Source of the DNA: an uncultured beta proteobacterium
GTDB lineage: Bacteria > Pseudomonadota > Gammaproteobacteria > Burkholderiales > Burkholderiaceae_C
Assembly (NCBI GenBank): GCA_903828665.1
Contig: CAIKMZ010000041.1
Span: 1 to 48,798, forward strand
Length of the DNA stretch: 48,798 bases
Direction: 5' to 3'
Shown: piece by piece, positions 15,415 through 26,590 of the stretch
Layout of the letters: the number at the start of each line of letters is the position of its first letter
How positions within the stretch are numbered: position 1 is the stretch's first letter
Program-made: the position numbers and the translations under genes
Notes under the pieces: generated by a model
Database searches by the model: none
Told to the model about the DNA's origin: nothing
The model's input: the letters and a program-made list of their open reading frames with translations, nothing else

Positions 15415-16809
15415 ATGTTTTCGCTCAATCTTCACAGTTCGACCCCGCTGGTCCAGCAGATCGTCGAAGGTTTTCGCCAGGCCATCGACGACGGCGCGCT
15501 GCGCGCGGGGGTCAAGGCGCCGTCAATCCGGCAGTTCGCCCACGCCCACAAGGTCAGCGTCTTCACCGTGGTCGATGCCTACGACCGCCTCGTCGCGCAA
15601 GGTTATTTCGCCTCGCGACCGCACTCGGGCTTCTTCGTCAAGCAGCGTCCGCTGTCCGATGGCGGTGCGCCGGGGATCGGGCCCAATTTCAATTTCGATT
15701 CGATGTGGTACCTGCGCCGCATCTTCGAGAACCGCGCGCTGCGCATGAAGCCGGGCTGCGGCTGGCTGCCCGGCGAGTGGCTGTTTCAGGAAGGCGTGCG
15801 GCGCAGCCTGCGCACGCTGGCGACCGAGAATGTGGACCTCGGCGGCTACGGCGAGCCCAAGGGCTACCCGCCGTTGCGCCAACTGGTGCGCGAGCTGCTC
15901 GCCGAGCAGGAGATCGCCGTCACCACCGACCAGGTGGTGCTGACCCAGGGTTCGAGCCAGGCCATGGACCTCGTGGCGCGCCGGCTGGTGCGCGCGGGCG
16001 ACGCCGTGCTGGTGGACGATCCGGGCTACCCGAACCAGATGTTTTCACTGCGCTTCCTCGGTGCGCGCCTGTTTGGCGTGCCGCGCACGGCCAGCGGCTA
16101 CGACCTCGTGGCGCTGGAGCGCCTGGTGGTGGAGCATCAGCCCAAGGTGTTCTTCACCCAGCCCCGGCTGCAGAGCCCGACCGGTTCGGTGGCGCAACTC
16201 GCGCACCTGCACCGCGTCATGCAGCTGGCCGACAAGCATGACTTTCTGGTGGTGGAAAACGACATCTACGCCGACCTCGACCCCGAGCCGCGGCCGTCGC
16301 TGGCCAGTCTCGATCAGCTGCGCCGCGTCATCTACATCAGCAGCTTTTCCAAGACCATCTCGCCCAATATCCGGGTCGGCTATCTGGCCGCCGCGCCCGA
16401 TCTGCTGGAGGACCTGGCGCAGCTCAAGATGATCTCGGGCCTGACCTCGTCCGAGTTCAGCGAGCGTCTGGCTCACGGCGCCCTGCTCGACGGTCGCTGG
16501 CGCAAGCACATCAAGGGTGTGCGCGAGCGCCTGGCCCAGGCCCATCAGGGCGCGGCCGCAAGGCTGCTAAACATCGGCTTCGAGATCTTCACCGAGCCCA
16601 AGGCCGGCATCTTCCTGTGGGCGCGCCATCCCGAGCTGCCCGATGCGACGGAGCTGGCCTACAAGGGCGCCGAGCAGGACATCCTGCTCGGCCCCGGCCA
16701 TCTGTTCAGCGCCGATCTGCACAGTAGTTCCTGGTTCCGATTTAATGTCGCCTACTGCGAAGATCCCGAGGTGTTTGCCTTCCTGGACAAACAGCGCCAG
16801 CGGGGCTGA
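15415..16809 (+). CDS. MocR/GabR-type transcriptional regulator (GntR-aminotransferase fusion)
   Basis: A 464-residue protein. Residues 1-75 form a GntR winged helix (PLVQQIVEGFRQAIDDGALRAG, then SIRQFAHAHKVSVFTVVDAYDRLVAQGYF). Residues from about 110 form a fold-type I aminotransferase-like domain with the PLP lysine at 313 (SSFSKTISPNIRVGY). In GabR-type proteins PLP plus GABA or an analogue acts as the inducer, and the enzyme fold has no real transaminase role. It faces gabT with a 125-base shared promoter region, so it very likely controls the amine operon and itself. The start at ATG 15415 is supported by the early conserved wHTH. Confidence 0.92.
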   Translation: MFSLNLHSSTPLVQQIVEGFRQAIDDGALRAGVKAPSIRQFAHAHKVSVFTVVDAYDRLVAQGYFASRPHSGFFVKQRPLSDGGAPGIGPNFNFDSMWYLRRIFENRALRMKPGCGWLPGEWLFQEGVRRSLRTLATENVDLGGYGEPKGYPPLRQLVRELLAEQEIAVTTDQVVLTQGSSQAMDLVARRLVRAGDAVLVDDPGYPNQMFSLRFLGARLFGVPRTASGYDLVALERLVVEHQPKVFFTQPRLQSPTGSVAQLAHLHRVMQLADKHDFLVVENDIYADLDPEPRPSLASLDQLRRVIYISSFSKTISPNIRVGYLAAAPDLLEDLAQLKMISGLTSSEFSERLAHGALLDGRWRKHIKGVRERLAQAHQGAAARLLNIGFEIFTEPKAGIFLWARHPELPDATELAYKGAEQDILLGPGHLFSADLHSSSWFRFNVAYCEDPEVFAFLDKQRQRG

Positions 16810-16822
16810 TGACTTAAAATTT

Positions 16823-16846
16823 GCGGCTCAACCACTCTGCAGCCGC
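16823..16846 (+). promoter_or_regulatory. Inverted repeat directly before alaS start
   Basis: GCGGCT (16823-16828) pairs with AGCCGC (16841-16846), ending one base before the ATG at 16848. A TAAAAT (16815-16820) just upstream could be a -10 hexamer. E. coli AlaRS represses its own gene through a palindrome in the promoter, so an autoregulatory or translation-occluding role is conceivable. Confidence 0.35.
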
Positions 16847-16847
16847 C

Positions 16848-19478
<2,631 letters not shown>

Positions 19479-19488
19479 GTGCAACTTC

Positions 19489-20331
19489 GTGCGGCGCGCT
19501 TGGCTGCTGGTGCAAGTCCTTGGGCTGATCAGCCCGTTGCTGGCGCAGGCCACCGAGCCGCAGCCAGTCAGCCTCACCAGCCTCGACAGCAGCACCATCA
19601 TAGCCTGGGTCTTCCAGCCTGACGGCAAGCCCCGTGGCACGGTCGTGGCATTGCATGGTTGCGGCGGCCTGTTTGCGACCGAGGGTTCGCGCGCGGGACG
19701 CATCAGTGCGCGCCATCAGGCCATGGCCGAGCGGCTGGTGGCGCAGGGTTACGCCGTGGTCTTCCCCGACAGCCTGACGCCGCGCGGCGTGACGCAGCTG
19801 TGCACGCAAAAGCTGCGCGAGCGCACGATCGGGCAGCGCGAGCGCCGGCGCGACGCGTTGGCAACGCTGAACTGGGTGGCGGCGCAGCCCTGGGCCGATG
19901 TCGCCAAACTGGCGCTGCTCGGTTGGTCGCACGGTGGCACAGCGGTGCTCGAGGCCACGGATGGCAGCCAGCCCGAGGTGGCGGCACAGCCGGTCAAGGC
20001 CGGCGTTGCCATTGCCTTCTATCCCGGTTGTGCCGGTTCACTCAAGAGCGGCTACCAAGCCAGCACGCGGCTGCTGCTGTTGCTCGGCGCCCTGGACGAC
20101 TGGACGCCGAGCGCGCCCTGTGTCGAATTGGGTCGCTTGGCCGGCGCGCAGGTCGAGGTCTATCCGGAAAGTTACCACGGCTTCGACAATCCGGGCGGCG
20201 CGGTCAAGCTGTTGCGCGACGTTCCGAACGGCGTCAATCCGCGTCAGGGCGTGCACGTCGGAGCGAACTCGGCCGCGCGCGAGCAGGCCAATGCAAAGGT
20301 GCTGCAGGTGCTGGCGTCGGCCTTTGATTGA
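19489..20331 (+). CDS. Exported dienelactone-hydrolase-family protein
   Basis: A 280-residue alpha/beta hydrolase with a GTG start ten bases after the alaS stop. The N-terminus (RRAWLLVQVLGLISPLLAQA-TEP) is a Sec signal with an AQA site, which decides the start. Catalytic triad: Ser147 in GWSHGG, Asp203/204 in GALDDWTP, and His230 in SYHGFDN. An oxyanion HG motif is present in VALHGCGG. The family hydrolyses ester or lactone bonds, often with unclear natural substrates. It is likely read through from alaS. No regulator of its own is apparent. Confidence 0.85.
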   Translation: MRRAWLLVQVLGLISPLLAQATEPQPVSLTSLDSSTIIAWVFQPDGKPRGTVVALHGCGGLFATEGSRAGRISARHQAMAERLVAQGYAVVFPDSLTPRGVTQLCTQKLRERTIGQRERRRDALATLNWVAAQPWADVAKLALLGWSHGGTAVLEATDGSQPEVAAQPVKAGVAIAFYPGCAGSLKSGYQASTRLLLLLGALDDWTPSAPCVELGRLAGAQVEVYPESYHGFDNPGGAVKLLRDVPNGVNPRQGVHVGANSAAREQANAKVLQVLASAFD

Positions 20332-20346
20332 ACCGGGCGCAGCCGC

Positions 20347-20808
20347 CTAGGCCGGCTTCCTTTGCAGGGCCTTGATGTTGATGCGGACGCCGCCCGCAGC
20401 GGCGGGCCTTGCGCGCGTCACATCGGCCAGCGTGACCTTGTCGAGCTCGGCCAGGTAGCTCTGAAGCGCGTTGCCGAAGACCTGCTTTAGCTGGCAGTTC
20501 GGGGTCAGGGTGCAGGTGTCGTGCGCCTTGTCGAAGCATTCGACGAGCCGGAAGTCGGTTTCGGTCTGGCGCACCACATCGCCGATGCGGATGTCGGCCG
20601 CCGCTTTGAGCAGGCGCAGGCCGCCGCCGCGTCCGCGCGTGGTCTGCAGCAGGCCCTGGCGCGCCAGATCGTTGACGATCTTCATCAAGTGGTTCTTGGA
20701 GACCGCGTGCGTGTCGGCCAGTTCGGCAATGGTGACCGAGCGCTCGGGGTGCATGGCGCAGAACATCAGGACGCGCAGGGTGTAGTCGGTGTAGTCGGTC
20801 AGTCGCAT
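20347..20808 (-). CDS. nsrR: Nitric-oxide-sensing Rrf2 repressor NsrR
   Basis: A 153-residue Rrf2-family winged helix protein. It opens MRLTDYTDYTLRVLMF and has the recognition segment AVSKNHLMKIVNDL. The three cysteines of the NO-sensing iron-sulfur cluster are Cys91, Cys99 and Cys105 (ECFDKAHDTCTLTPNC). In other proteobacteria the cluster is destroyed by NO, which lifts repression of NO-detoxifying genes. It is divergent from nnrS and separated from it by a region with a near-consensus NsrR site. An alternative start, MPPMRLTD at 20817, is three residues longer; neither has a strong ribosome-binding site. Confidence 0.93.
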   Translation of the reverse strand: MRLTDYTDYTLRVLMFCAMHPERSVTIAELADTHAVSKNHLMKIVNDLARQGLLQTTRGRGGGLRLLKAAADIRIGDVVRQTETDFRLVECFDKAHDTCTLTPNCQLKQVFGNALQSYLAELDKVTLADVTRARPAAAGGVRINIKALQRKPA

Positions 20809-20858
20809 CGGAGGCATCCAGGTTGGCGTTGAACCCGATTTTATGCTGAATCGGAAAT

Positions 20859-20881
20859 AAGATGCATATAAAATGCATTTA
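20859..20881. promoter_or_regulatory. NsrR operator between nsrR and nnrS
   Basis: Left half AAGATGCATAT (20859-20869), one central base, then right half AAATGCATTTA (20871-20881). This is close to the 11-1-11 inverted repeat recognised by NsrR (AAGATGC-type halves). It overlaps a TATAAA-like -10 hexamer (20867-20872), so binding would block transcription. It lies 36 bases from the nnrS ATG and about 50 from the nsrR start, which fits control of both. Confidence 0.85.
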
Positions 20882-20916
20882 TTAAATTTCAGCGAGCCGC
20901 CTGCGTTGGTGCCACC

Positions 20917-22122
20917 ATGAACATTGACTCCCTGCCCATCTTCAAGGCCGTGCCACCGGCCGCGTCCGCGACACACGGCCTGCCCGTGCTGCGCCTGGGC
21001 TTCCGGCCGTTCTACATCGCGGGCACGCTGTTCGCCGCGCTGGCGCTGCCGCTCTGGCTGGCAATGTTCTGCGGGCAAACGGCCTGGACGCCGAACCTGC
21101 CGCCGCTGCTCTGGCATGCCCATGAAATGCTGTTCGGCTTTGCCGTGGCCATCATCGTCGGTTTCCTGCTGACAGCCGCCAAGGCCTGGACCGGCGTGCC
21201 GACGCCGCGCGGCCCGGCACTGGCGGCCTTGGTGCTGTTGTGGCTGGCGGCGCGCGTGGCCGCGCTGGTCGGACCGTATGCGCTGTACGCGGCGCTGGAC
21301 GTGGCGCTGCTGCCGCTGGTGGCGGCGATCCTGGTGCGCATCCTGCAAAAGGCGCGCAATTACCGCAACCTGCCGCTGGCCCTGCTGGTGCTCCTGCTGG
21401 CGCTGGCCAATCTGCTGTTTCACCTGGCCGTCACGGGCGTGCTCGCGCTGCCCGCATTCACACCGCTGTATGCCGCGCTGGCGCTGATCACGCTGATCGA
21501 GTGCGTGATGGGCGGCCGCGTCATCCCTTCGTTCACCATGGCGGTGACGCCCGGTCGGAAGCTCGCGGCCAATGCCGGGCTGGAGCGCCTCACGCTGGGC
21601 GCCACCGGACTGGGCCTGCTGCTGTGGCTGCTGGCGGTACCGGTGCTGCTGGGCGGCACGGTGCTGGCGCTGGCCAGCGCCTTGCAGGTCTGGCGCATGC
21701 GCGGCTGGCAGCCGGCGGTGACGCGCCAGCGCCCCATCCTGTGGATCCTGCACCTGGCCTATGCCTGGATACCGCTTGGGCTGGCCCTGCTGGCGCTGGC
21801 CCGGTTCGGGCTCGTGAGCAACTCGGCCGGTGTGCACGCGCTGGCCGTGGGCGCGACCGGCGGCCTGATCATCGGCATGGTCACGCGCACTGCGCGCGGC
21901 CACACTGGCCGGCCCTTGCAGGTGTCGCGCCCCGAAGTGCTGGCCTATACGCTGGTGATGGCGGCGGCACTGCTGCGCGTGCTGCTGCCGCTGCTGCTGC
22001 CATCCCTCTACCTGGTCTGGCTGTCGGTGGCCGGCATGGCCTGGAGTGCGGCGTTCCTGATCTACCTCTGGATCTACACACCCTGGCTGGCGCGCACGCG
22101 GCTCGACGGCAAGGACGGCTGA
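20917..22122 (+). CDS. nnrS: NnrS family protein (NO stress, multi-pass membrane)
   Basis: A 401-residue inner-membrane protein with about twelve hydrophobic helices, starting with the family phrase VLRLGFRPFYIAGTLFA. The conserved LLWHAHEMLFGFAVAIIVGFLLTA motif contains histidines that bind heme in NnrS. Other NnrS landmarks are GGRVIPSFT and HALAVGATGGLIIGMVTRTARGHTGR. NnrS protects cells from nitrosative stress by a still unclear haem-copper mechanism. It stands alone under the NsrR site and is followed at eight bases by sirB2. Confidence 0.93.
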   Translation: MNIDSLPIFKAVPPAASATHGLPVLRLGFRPFYIAGTLFAALALPLWLAMFCGQTAWTPNLPPLLWHAHEMLFGFAVAIIVGFLLTAAKAWTGVPTPRGPALAALVLLWLAARVAALVGPYALYAALDVALLPLVAAILVRILQKARNYRNLPLALLVLLLALANLLFHLAVTGVLALPAFTPLYAALALITLIECVMGGRVIPSFTMAVTPGRKLAANAGLERLTLGATGLGLLLWLLAVPVLLGGTVLALASALQVWRMRGWQPAVTRQRPILWILHLAYAWIPLGLALLALARFGLVSNSAGVHALAVGATGGLIIGMVTRTARGHTGRPLQVSRPEVLAYTLVMAAALLRVLLPLLLPSLYLVWLSVAGMAWSAAFLIYLWIYTPWLARTRLDGKDG

Positions 22123-22130
22123 GCGAGGCC

Positions 22131-22514
22131 ATGATGGACTACGGCTTGGTGAAGTACCTGCATGTCGCGTGCGTCGTGCTCAGCATCGCGCTGTTCCTGC
22201 TGCGCGGTGGTCTGCAGTTGCAGTCGCAGGCGTGGCGCGAGTGGCGCGTGCTGCGCGTGGCGCCGCATTACGTCGACACCGTGCTGCTCGGTTCGGCGCT
22301 GTGGCTGGCTTGGCGCAGCGCCCAATACCCGTTCGTGGCGCCCTGGCTCACGGCCAAGGTGCTGGCCTTGCTGCTCTACATCGTGCTCGGGCATCTGGCG
22401 CTGACGAGGAGCGCCAGGCCGGGGCCGCGCCTGCTGGCCTTTGTTGCGGCCGTGCTGTGCGTGCTCTACATCGTCGGCGTCGCGCTGACGCGTTCACCGA
22501 CTTGGCACTTCTAA
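22131..22514 (+). CDS. SirB2 family membrane protein
   Basis: A 127-residue protein with four hydrophobic helices, beginning MMDYGLVKYLHVACVVLSIALFLLRG. The conserved VLRVAPHYVDTVLLGSALWLAW and PWLTAKVLALLLYIVLGH segments match SirB2. The function of the family is poorly known. It starts eight bases after nnrS; an alternative ATG at 22134 removes one residue. It probably shares the NsrR-controlled transcript with nnrS. Confidence 0.88.
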   Translation: MMDYGLVKYLHVACVVLSIALFLLRGGLQLQSQAWREWRVLRVAPHYVDTVLLGSALWLAWRSAQYPFVAPWLTAKVLALLLYIVLGHLALTRSARPGPRLLAFVAAVLCVLYIVGVALTRSPTWHF

Positions 22515-22690
22515 GCCTTCGGTGCCGTCACGGTGCTGGGCTCGGTGTCGGGCAGGGCCGGCTCGAAGGGCGCGGGCTCGGGCGGTTGCGGCGGCGCGTC
22601 GGGCTCCTGCTCGGGTGGGGTGCCAAAGGGAACGGGCGGCAGCTCGGGCGGAATCGGTTGCCCGCCGGAGCGGGTTACATTGCTGTTCAT
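22511..22690 (-). CDS. Small proline/glutamate-rich hypothetical protein
   Basis: A 59-residue product starting MNSNVTRSGGQPIPPELPPV and rich in P, E and A throughout. The stop overlaps the end of sirB2 by four bases on the opposite strand. It has no clear ribosome-binding site, and its frame-shadow nature is possible because GC-rich DNA often gives such frames. The composition (PPQPPEPAPFEP) looks like a plausible disordered protein, and it is not a simple reverse read of a coding gene because its body lies mostly in the gap between sirB2 and the pseudouridine synthase. Function unknown. Confidence 0.4.
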   Translation of the reverse strand: MNSNVTRSGGQPIPPELPPVPFGTPPEQEPDAPPQPPEPAPFEPALPDTEPSTVTAPKA

Positions 22691-22769
22691 GGTCGCTATT
22701 TTGCGCTCGCTGCAGGAATCGGCCCGGCATCGGGTTTGACAATTCGCAAGCGCCGTCGAAGGGCGCGTC

Positions 22770-23657
22770 CTATGCGGCCTGCAACTGGCGTTGGCTCTCG
22801 TAGCAGCGCGGCTCACCGCTTACCGGATCGGCAAATTCGATCGAGCGCGCCAGCAGTTGCAGCGGGTTGGCGTAGTCGATCTGGCCTTCGGGCGTGAGCG
22901 TCGGGTACAGGCCGTCGCCCACGATGGGCAGGCCGAGCGCGGCCATGTGCACGCGCAGCTGGTGCCGTTTGCCGGTGACCGGGCGCAAGCGGTAGTGCGC
23001 CAGGGCGCCGCGCCGCGCGATCAGTTCGATCTGCGTGATGGCGTTGGGCTCGCCACTCGCCTCATGCTGCAGCATGAAGTGACCGGCTTCCACGATCCGG
23101 CTGGTGCGTGTCAGCGGCAGACTCAGATCCTCGCGCCAGGGCGCAACGGCTTCGTAGGTCTTGCGGATGCGGCACTGGCTGAACAGCGCGCTGTAGGCGG
23201 CGCGCGATTGCGGCTGCACCGAGAACAGCACCAGGCCGGCGGTGTCGCGGTCGATGCGGTGCAGCGGCACCAGATCGGGCAGGCCGAGTTTCTTCTTGAG
23301 CCGCAGCAGCAGCGTTTCCTGCAGGTAGTGGCCGGAGGGCACGACGGGCAGGAAATGCGGCTTGTCGGCAACGACCAGATGCGCGTCCTGAAACAGCACG
23401 ACTTCCGCAAAGGGTATCGGTGCTTCGGCCGGCACGGCGCGGTAGTAGAACACCCGCATATGGCCCTGGTAGCGCCGCCCGGGTGTGACGGCAAGGCCAT
23501 GCTCGTCGACCACCAGGCCCTGCGCCATGCGCTCATGCCAGACCTCGCGCGCGATGGCGGGAAAGCGTTCGGTGAAGAAGTCCAGCATCGTGGACCACGG
23601 CCCGGCGGGCAAGCCGACGCAGCTCGCGCCGACGCCGTCGCGCGCGACTGGTTTCAC
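22770..23657 (-). CDS. RluA-family pseudouridine synthase
   Basis: A 295-residue RNA-modifying enzyme that isomerises uridine to pseudouridine in rRNA or tRNA. The catalytic Asp lies in PLHRIDRDTAGLVLFS, and the late motif ITGKRHQLRVHMAALGLPIVGD-type (here VTGKRHQLRVHMAALGLP) is conserved. An N-terminal S4-like part (TERFPAIAREVWHERMAQG) precedes it. The start is uncertain: a GTG at 23657, eight bases after the trmB stop, keeps the conserved RDGVGASCVGLPAGPW start and is preferred; an upstream in-frame start at 23705 would overlap trmB, and ATG 23588 loses the conserved start. Which RNA site it modifies cannot be said. Confidence 0.88.
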   Translation of the reverse strand: MKPVARDGVGASCVGLPAGPWSTMLDFFTERFPAIAREVWHERMAQGLVVDEHGLAVTPGRRYQGHMRVFYYRAVPAEAPIPFAEVVLFQDAHLVVADKPHFLPVVPSGHYLQETLLLRLKKKLGLPDLVPLHRIDRDTAGLVLFSVQPQSRAAYSALFSQCRIRKTYEAVAPWREDLSLPLTRTSRIVEAGHFMLQHEASGEPNAITQIELIARRGALAHYRLRPVTGKRHQLRVHMAALGLPIVGDGLYPTLTPEGQIDYANPLQLLARSIEFADPVSGEPRCYESQRQLQAA

Positions 23658-23664
23658 ATGCTGA

Positions 23665-24426
23665 TCAGATGCGTTCAAACACCAGGTCCCAGACGCCATG
23701 GCCAAGCCGGATGCCGCGGTTCTCGAACTTGGTCAGCGGGCGGTACAGCGGTTTGGGCGCATAACCGGCGAGCTCGGGGTGCGTGGCCAGCGCGCGGTTG
23801 CGCAGCAGCGGCTCGGCGCTCAGCACCTCGAGCATCTGCTCGGCGTAGGGCTGCCAGTCGGTGGCGCAATGTATGTAGCCGCCGGGCTTGAGCCGCGCCG
23901 CCAGTTTGGCAACCAGGCCGCCTTGAAGCAGGCGGCGCTTGTTATGGCGCTTCTTGTGCCAGGGATCGGGAAAGAAGATGTGCACGCCGTCCAGGCTCTG
24001 CAGCGGCAGCATCTGGTCGATCACTTCGACCGCGTCGTGGGCCACGATGCGGATGTTGCGCAGGTCCTGCTCCCTGATGCGCTTGAGCAGCGCGCCGACG
24101 CCCGGCGCGTGGACTTCGCAGCACAGGAAGCGGGTCTGTGGCAGCAGCGCGGCGATATGCGCCGTGGCCTCGCCCATGCCGAAGCCGATCTCGAGGACGA
24201 CCGGGTGCACGGCGCTGTCGAGCGGTGCGGCGGCGTCGGCAAAAGCCGCTGCGAAATCGAGCGGCTGCGGCTGGAAGAGCAGCAGGAATTGCGGCCCGAT
24301 GTCGGCCACGGCCTTGGCCTGTCCGGTGGTGGTGCGCCCGGCGCGGCGGACGTAGCTCTTGATCGCTTTGGGAAAGGCGACGCCCTCGGGCGCGCGGTCG
24401 GCTGGATTGGTTTGGCTGGTAGTCAC
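23665..24426 (-). CDS. trmB: tRNA (guanine-N7)-methyltransferase
   Basis: A 253-residue SAM-dependent methyltransferase that makes m7G46 in tRNA. The SAM-binding motif is [12 protein letters not shown]; the family's [15 protein letters not shown] and the [10 protein letters not shown] segment are present, as is the C-terminal [17 protein letters not shown]. The GTG start at 24426 overlaps the gluQ TGA by four bases (GTGA), which suggests translational coupling; an in-frame ATG at 24474 would bury it in gluQ. It sits within a small RNA-modification cluster with gluQ and a pseudouridine synthase. Confidence 0.93.
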   Translation of the reverse strand: MTTSQTNPADRAPEGVAFPKAIKSYVRRAGRTTTGQAKAVADIGPQFLLLFQPQPLDFAAAFADAAAPLDSAVHPVVLEIGFGMGEATAHIAALLPQTRFLCCEVHAPGVGALLKRIREQDLRNIRIVAHDAVEVIDQMLPLQSLDGVHIFFPDPWHKKRHNKRRLLQGGLVAKLAARLKPGGYIHCATDWQPYAEQMLEVLSAEPLLRNRALATHPELAGYAPKPLYRPLTKFENRGIRLGHGVWDLVFERI

Positions 24427-25334
24427 GGGGATGGATTGTAGAGAGCGCCGGAGAACGGCCACAGGCCGACCCATGTTTCCAGTGCCCGCGCCACGCCACC
24501 CGTGTGCACCGGCAGTCCCAGGACCTCGGCGGCGCGGTTCAGCGCGGTCAGCGGCTCTGAGGTGTCGAGCGCCTGCGCGCCGCTCTGCTTGGACAGCTTC
24601 TCGCCGTTGGGGCCGAGCAGCAGGGGCGTGTGCAGGTAGCGCGGCGTCGGCAGCCGCAGGGTGCGCTGCAGCACGATCTGCCGCGCCGTGTTGTCCGCCA
24701 GATCCGCACCGCGCACGACGTCGGTGATGCCCTGCGCGGCGTCGTCCACCACCACTGCGAGCTGGTAGCCAAAGCAGCCGTCGGCGCGCTTGAGCACGAA
24801 GTCGCCGACGGCGGCTTCGACGTCCTGTCGCTGGTGACCGAGCCGGCGGTCATGCCAGTCAATGCGTGACGCGCACAGGTCGGTGCGCAGGCGCCAGACA
24901 CGAGGCGTCCTGTCGGCCGGCACGGCGACGCGTTGCGGCGCGGCAGGGCGACAGGTGCCGGGGTAGACGAGTTCGCCGTGGCGCTCCAGTGCCTGTCCGC
25001 GCTCGCGCATCGCATTTTCGATGTCGCGCCGGCTGCAGTGGCACGGGTAGGCCAGCCCTAGCGCGATCAGCTGTTCGAGTGCCTGCTGGTAATGCGCGCC
25101 GCGCCGCGATTGCCAGAGCGGCGGCGCGTCGGGGAGCAGGGAGCAGTCCTGCAACTGCTGCAGGATGATGCGGTCGGCGCCGGTGATGCAGCGTGGTGTA
25201 TCGACGTCTTCGATGCGCACCAGCCAGCGACCGCCGTGGGCCCGGGCGTCGAGCCAGCTCGCCAGTGCCGCGACCAGTGAACCCGCATGCAGCGGGCCGG
25301 TCGGGGAGGGGGCGAAGCGGCCGGTGTAGTTCAT
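24423..25334 (-). CDS. gluQ: Glutamyl-Q tRNA(Asp) synthetase
   Basis: A 303-residue truncated class I synthetase that attaches glutamate to queuosine in tRNA-Asp. The HIGH-like box is [16 protein letters not shown] and the KMSKS-like box is KLSKQSG. Zinc-ligand cysteines CHC appear at YPCHCSRRD with a later YPGTC. It lacks the anticodon-binding domain of GltX, as expected for GluQ-RS (YadB). The ATG at 25334 begins [13 protein letters not shown], the standard start. No queuosine biosynthesis gene is adjacent. Confidence 0.94.
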   Translation of the reverse strand: MNYTGRFAPSPTGPLHAGSLVAALASWLDARAHGGRWLVRIEDVDTPRCITGADRIILQQLQDCSLLPDAPPLWQSRRGAHYQQALEQLIALGLAYPCHCSRRDIENAMRERGQALERHGELVYPGTCRPAAPQRVAVPADRTPRVWRLRTDLCASRIDWHDRRLGHQRQDVEAAVGDFVLKRADGCFGYQLAVVVDDAAQGITDVVRGADLADNTARQIVLQRTLRLPTPRYLHTPLLLGPNGEKLSKQSGAQALDTSEPLTALNRAAEVLGLPVHTGGVARALETWVGLWPFSGALYNPSP

Positions 25335-25397
25335 GCCACGCCGCGCATGGTCATGAAGCGTTCTTCCGGCGCTGGCAGAAGGCCGCATGCGGGGCTT

Positions 25398-25467
25398 GTC
25401 ATGCCGGACCCTGATCCGGCATCCACGGCAACGTGAACCATGGACTGCGGATCAAGTCCGCAATGAC
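25398..25467. repeat. 70-bp imperfect palindromic intergenic element
   Basis: The element begins GTCATGCCGGACCCTGATCC and ends in the near reverse complement, so its two ends pair. The outer ends GTCAT/ATGAC match, and each arm also holds its own sub-palindrome: GCCGGA/TCCGGC in the left and TGCGGA/TCCGCA in the right. It lies in the 168-base gap between gluQ and the FAD protein. The pattern resembles dispersed palindromic repeats common in Proteobacteria, but family membership was not checked. Confidence 0.7.
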
Positions 25468-25502
25468 AATATCACGGTTCATGGCCCCGGTGCGCGCACT
25501 TT

Positions 25503-26552
25503 CTAGGCGACGCTCAGCGCCAGTTCCAGGCCGGACACGAAGGCGTTTTCGACGCGCTGCCCAAGGCACCAGTCACCGCAGACCCCGACGCCGATCTTGG
25601 CGTCCCACAGATGCGATTTGCCCAGCGCCGCGCTGGTCTGGGCGTAGCGCCAGCGCCGGCTGTCGACATGGGCCGGTTCGGCACGGATGCCCGTCACCTC
25701 GGAGAAGGCCTTGATCAGCTTGGCCTGCACGCGCTGCGGATCGTCTTCCAGATGTTCCTGCGACCAGGCGGCGCTGGCCTGCACGGTCCAGCGCTCGACG
25801 GCGCCGCGTCCGGGCTTGCTCGATTCGCGCGCCAGCCAGGCGATGCGGTGGTGCGTGCTGCGCGCGGCGTTCCACTGCGGGCCGAGGGTCGTCAGGCCCG
25901 GCTGCACGGCTTGCGGAAAGGCCAGCATCAGCGTCCAGCACGGGGCCATCTGCACACGGTCGATCTTCTGCGCCAGGCCGTCGGCTTTTTGCGCGGTGTT
26001 GAGCAGCAGGCGCGCGGGTTCGGCTGGGATCGCCAGCAGCACCGCGTCGAAGCCGGAATAGACGTGCTGCGTGCCACCGGGGCCGATGCCGCGCAACTGC
26101 CACTGCTGGGGTTGCAGGGCATCGCGTTCGAGCTGGCTGATGCGGGTTTCGAGCTCGAGCCGGCCCTGCGCCTGCAGCGGCGCCGCCCAGCGCTTGACTA
26201 GTGCGCCCATGTCCGGTGTCGGGACCCAATGGGCTTCTTTTCTTGACACGTCGGCCGAGGCGATCCGGCCATGCTCGTCGAGCACCTGCACCGCGTTCGC
26301 GCTCCAGGGTTTGCACAGGCCGGGCACGGTCTTGAGCGCGCGCGCAAAGCGCGCGTCGCGCACCGTGAAATACTGCACGCCGTGGTCGAAGCTGCCGAAC
26401 GGGCTGCTGCGCGTGGCCATGCGTCCGCCCGCGTTGGCGCCTTTTTCGAACACGGTGACCTGATGGCCGGCCTGCAGCAGGGTGCGGGCGCACGCGATGC
26501 CCGCCATGCCGGCACCGATGACTGCGATATTCCTGCTTTTGAATGGGCTCAT
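25503..26552 (-). CDS. FAD-dependent oxidoreductase, renalase-like
   Basis: A 349-residue flavoprotein with the dinucleotide fold IAVIGAGMAGIACARTLL, the following VFEKGANAGGRMATR, and a C-terminal FAD-contact region VCGDWCLGQRVENAFVSG. The order and length match bacterial renalase/amine-oxidase-like proteins. Its substrate is unknown. The start MSPFKSRNIAVIGAG at 26552 leaves only six residues before the fold and fits. It follows the MITE-like element and the LysR gene on the same strand; an operon with LysR is unlikely given the inverted repeat between them. Confidence 0.88.
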   Translation of the reverse strand: MSPFKSRNIAVIGAGMAGIACARTLLQAGHQVTVFEKGANAGGRMATRSSPFGSFDHGVQYFTVRDARFARALKTVPGLCKPWSANAVQVLDEHGRIASADVSRKEAHWVPTPDMGALVKRWAAPLQAQGRLELETRISQLERDALQPQQWQLRGIGPGGTQHVYSGFDAVLLAIPAEPARLLLNTAQKADGLAQKIDRVQMAPCWTLMLAFPQAVQPGLTTLGPQWNAARSTHHRIAWLARESSKPGRGAVERWTVQASAAWSQEHLEDDPQRVQAKLIKAFSEVTGIRAEPAHVDSRRWRYAQTSAALGKSHLWDAKIGVGVCGDWCLGQRVENAFVSGLELALSVA

Positions 26553-26590
26553 GACGCTGCTTTCAATTGATGATGTATGTGATGCACTTT

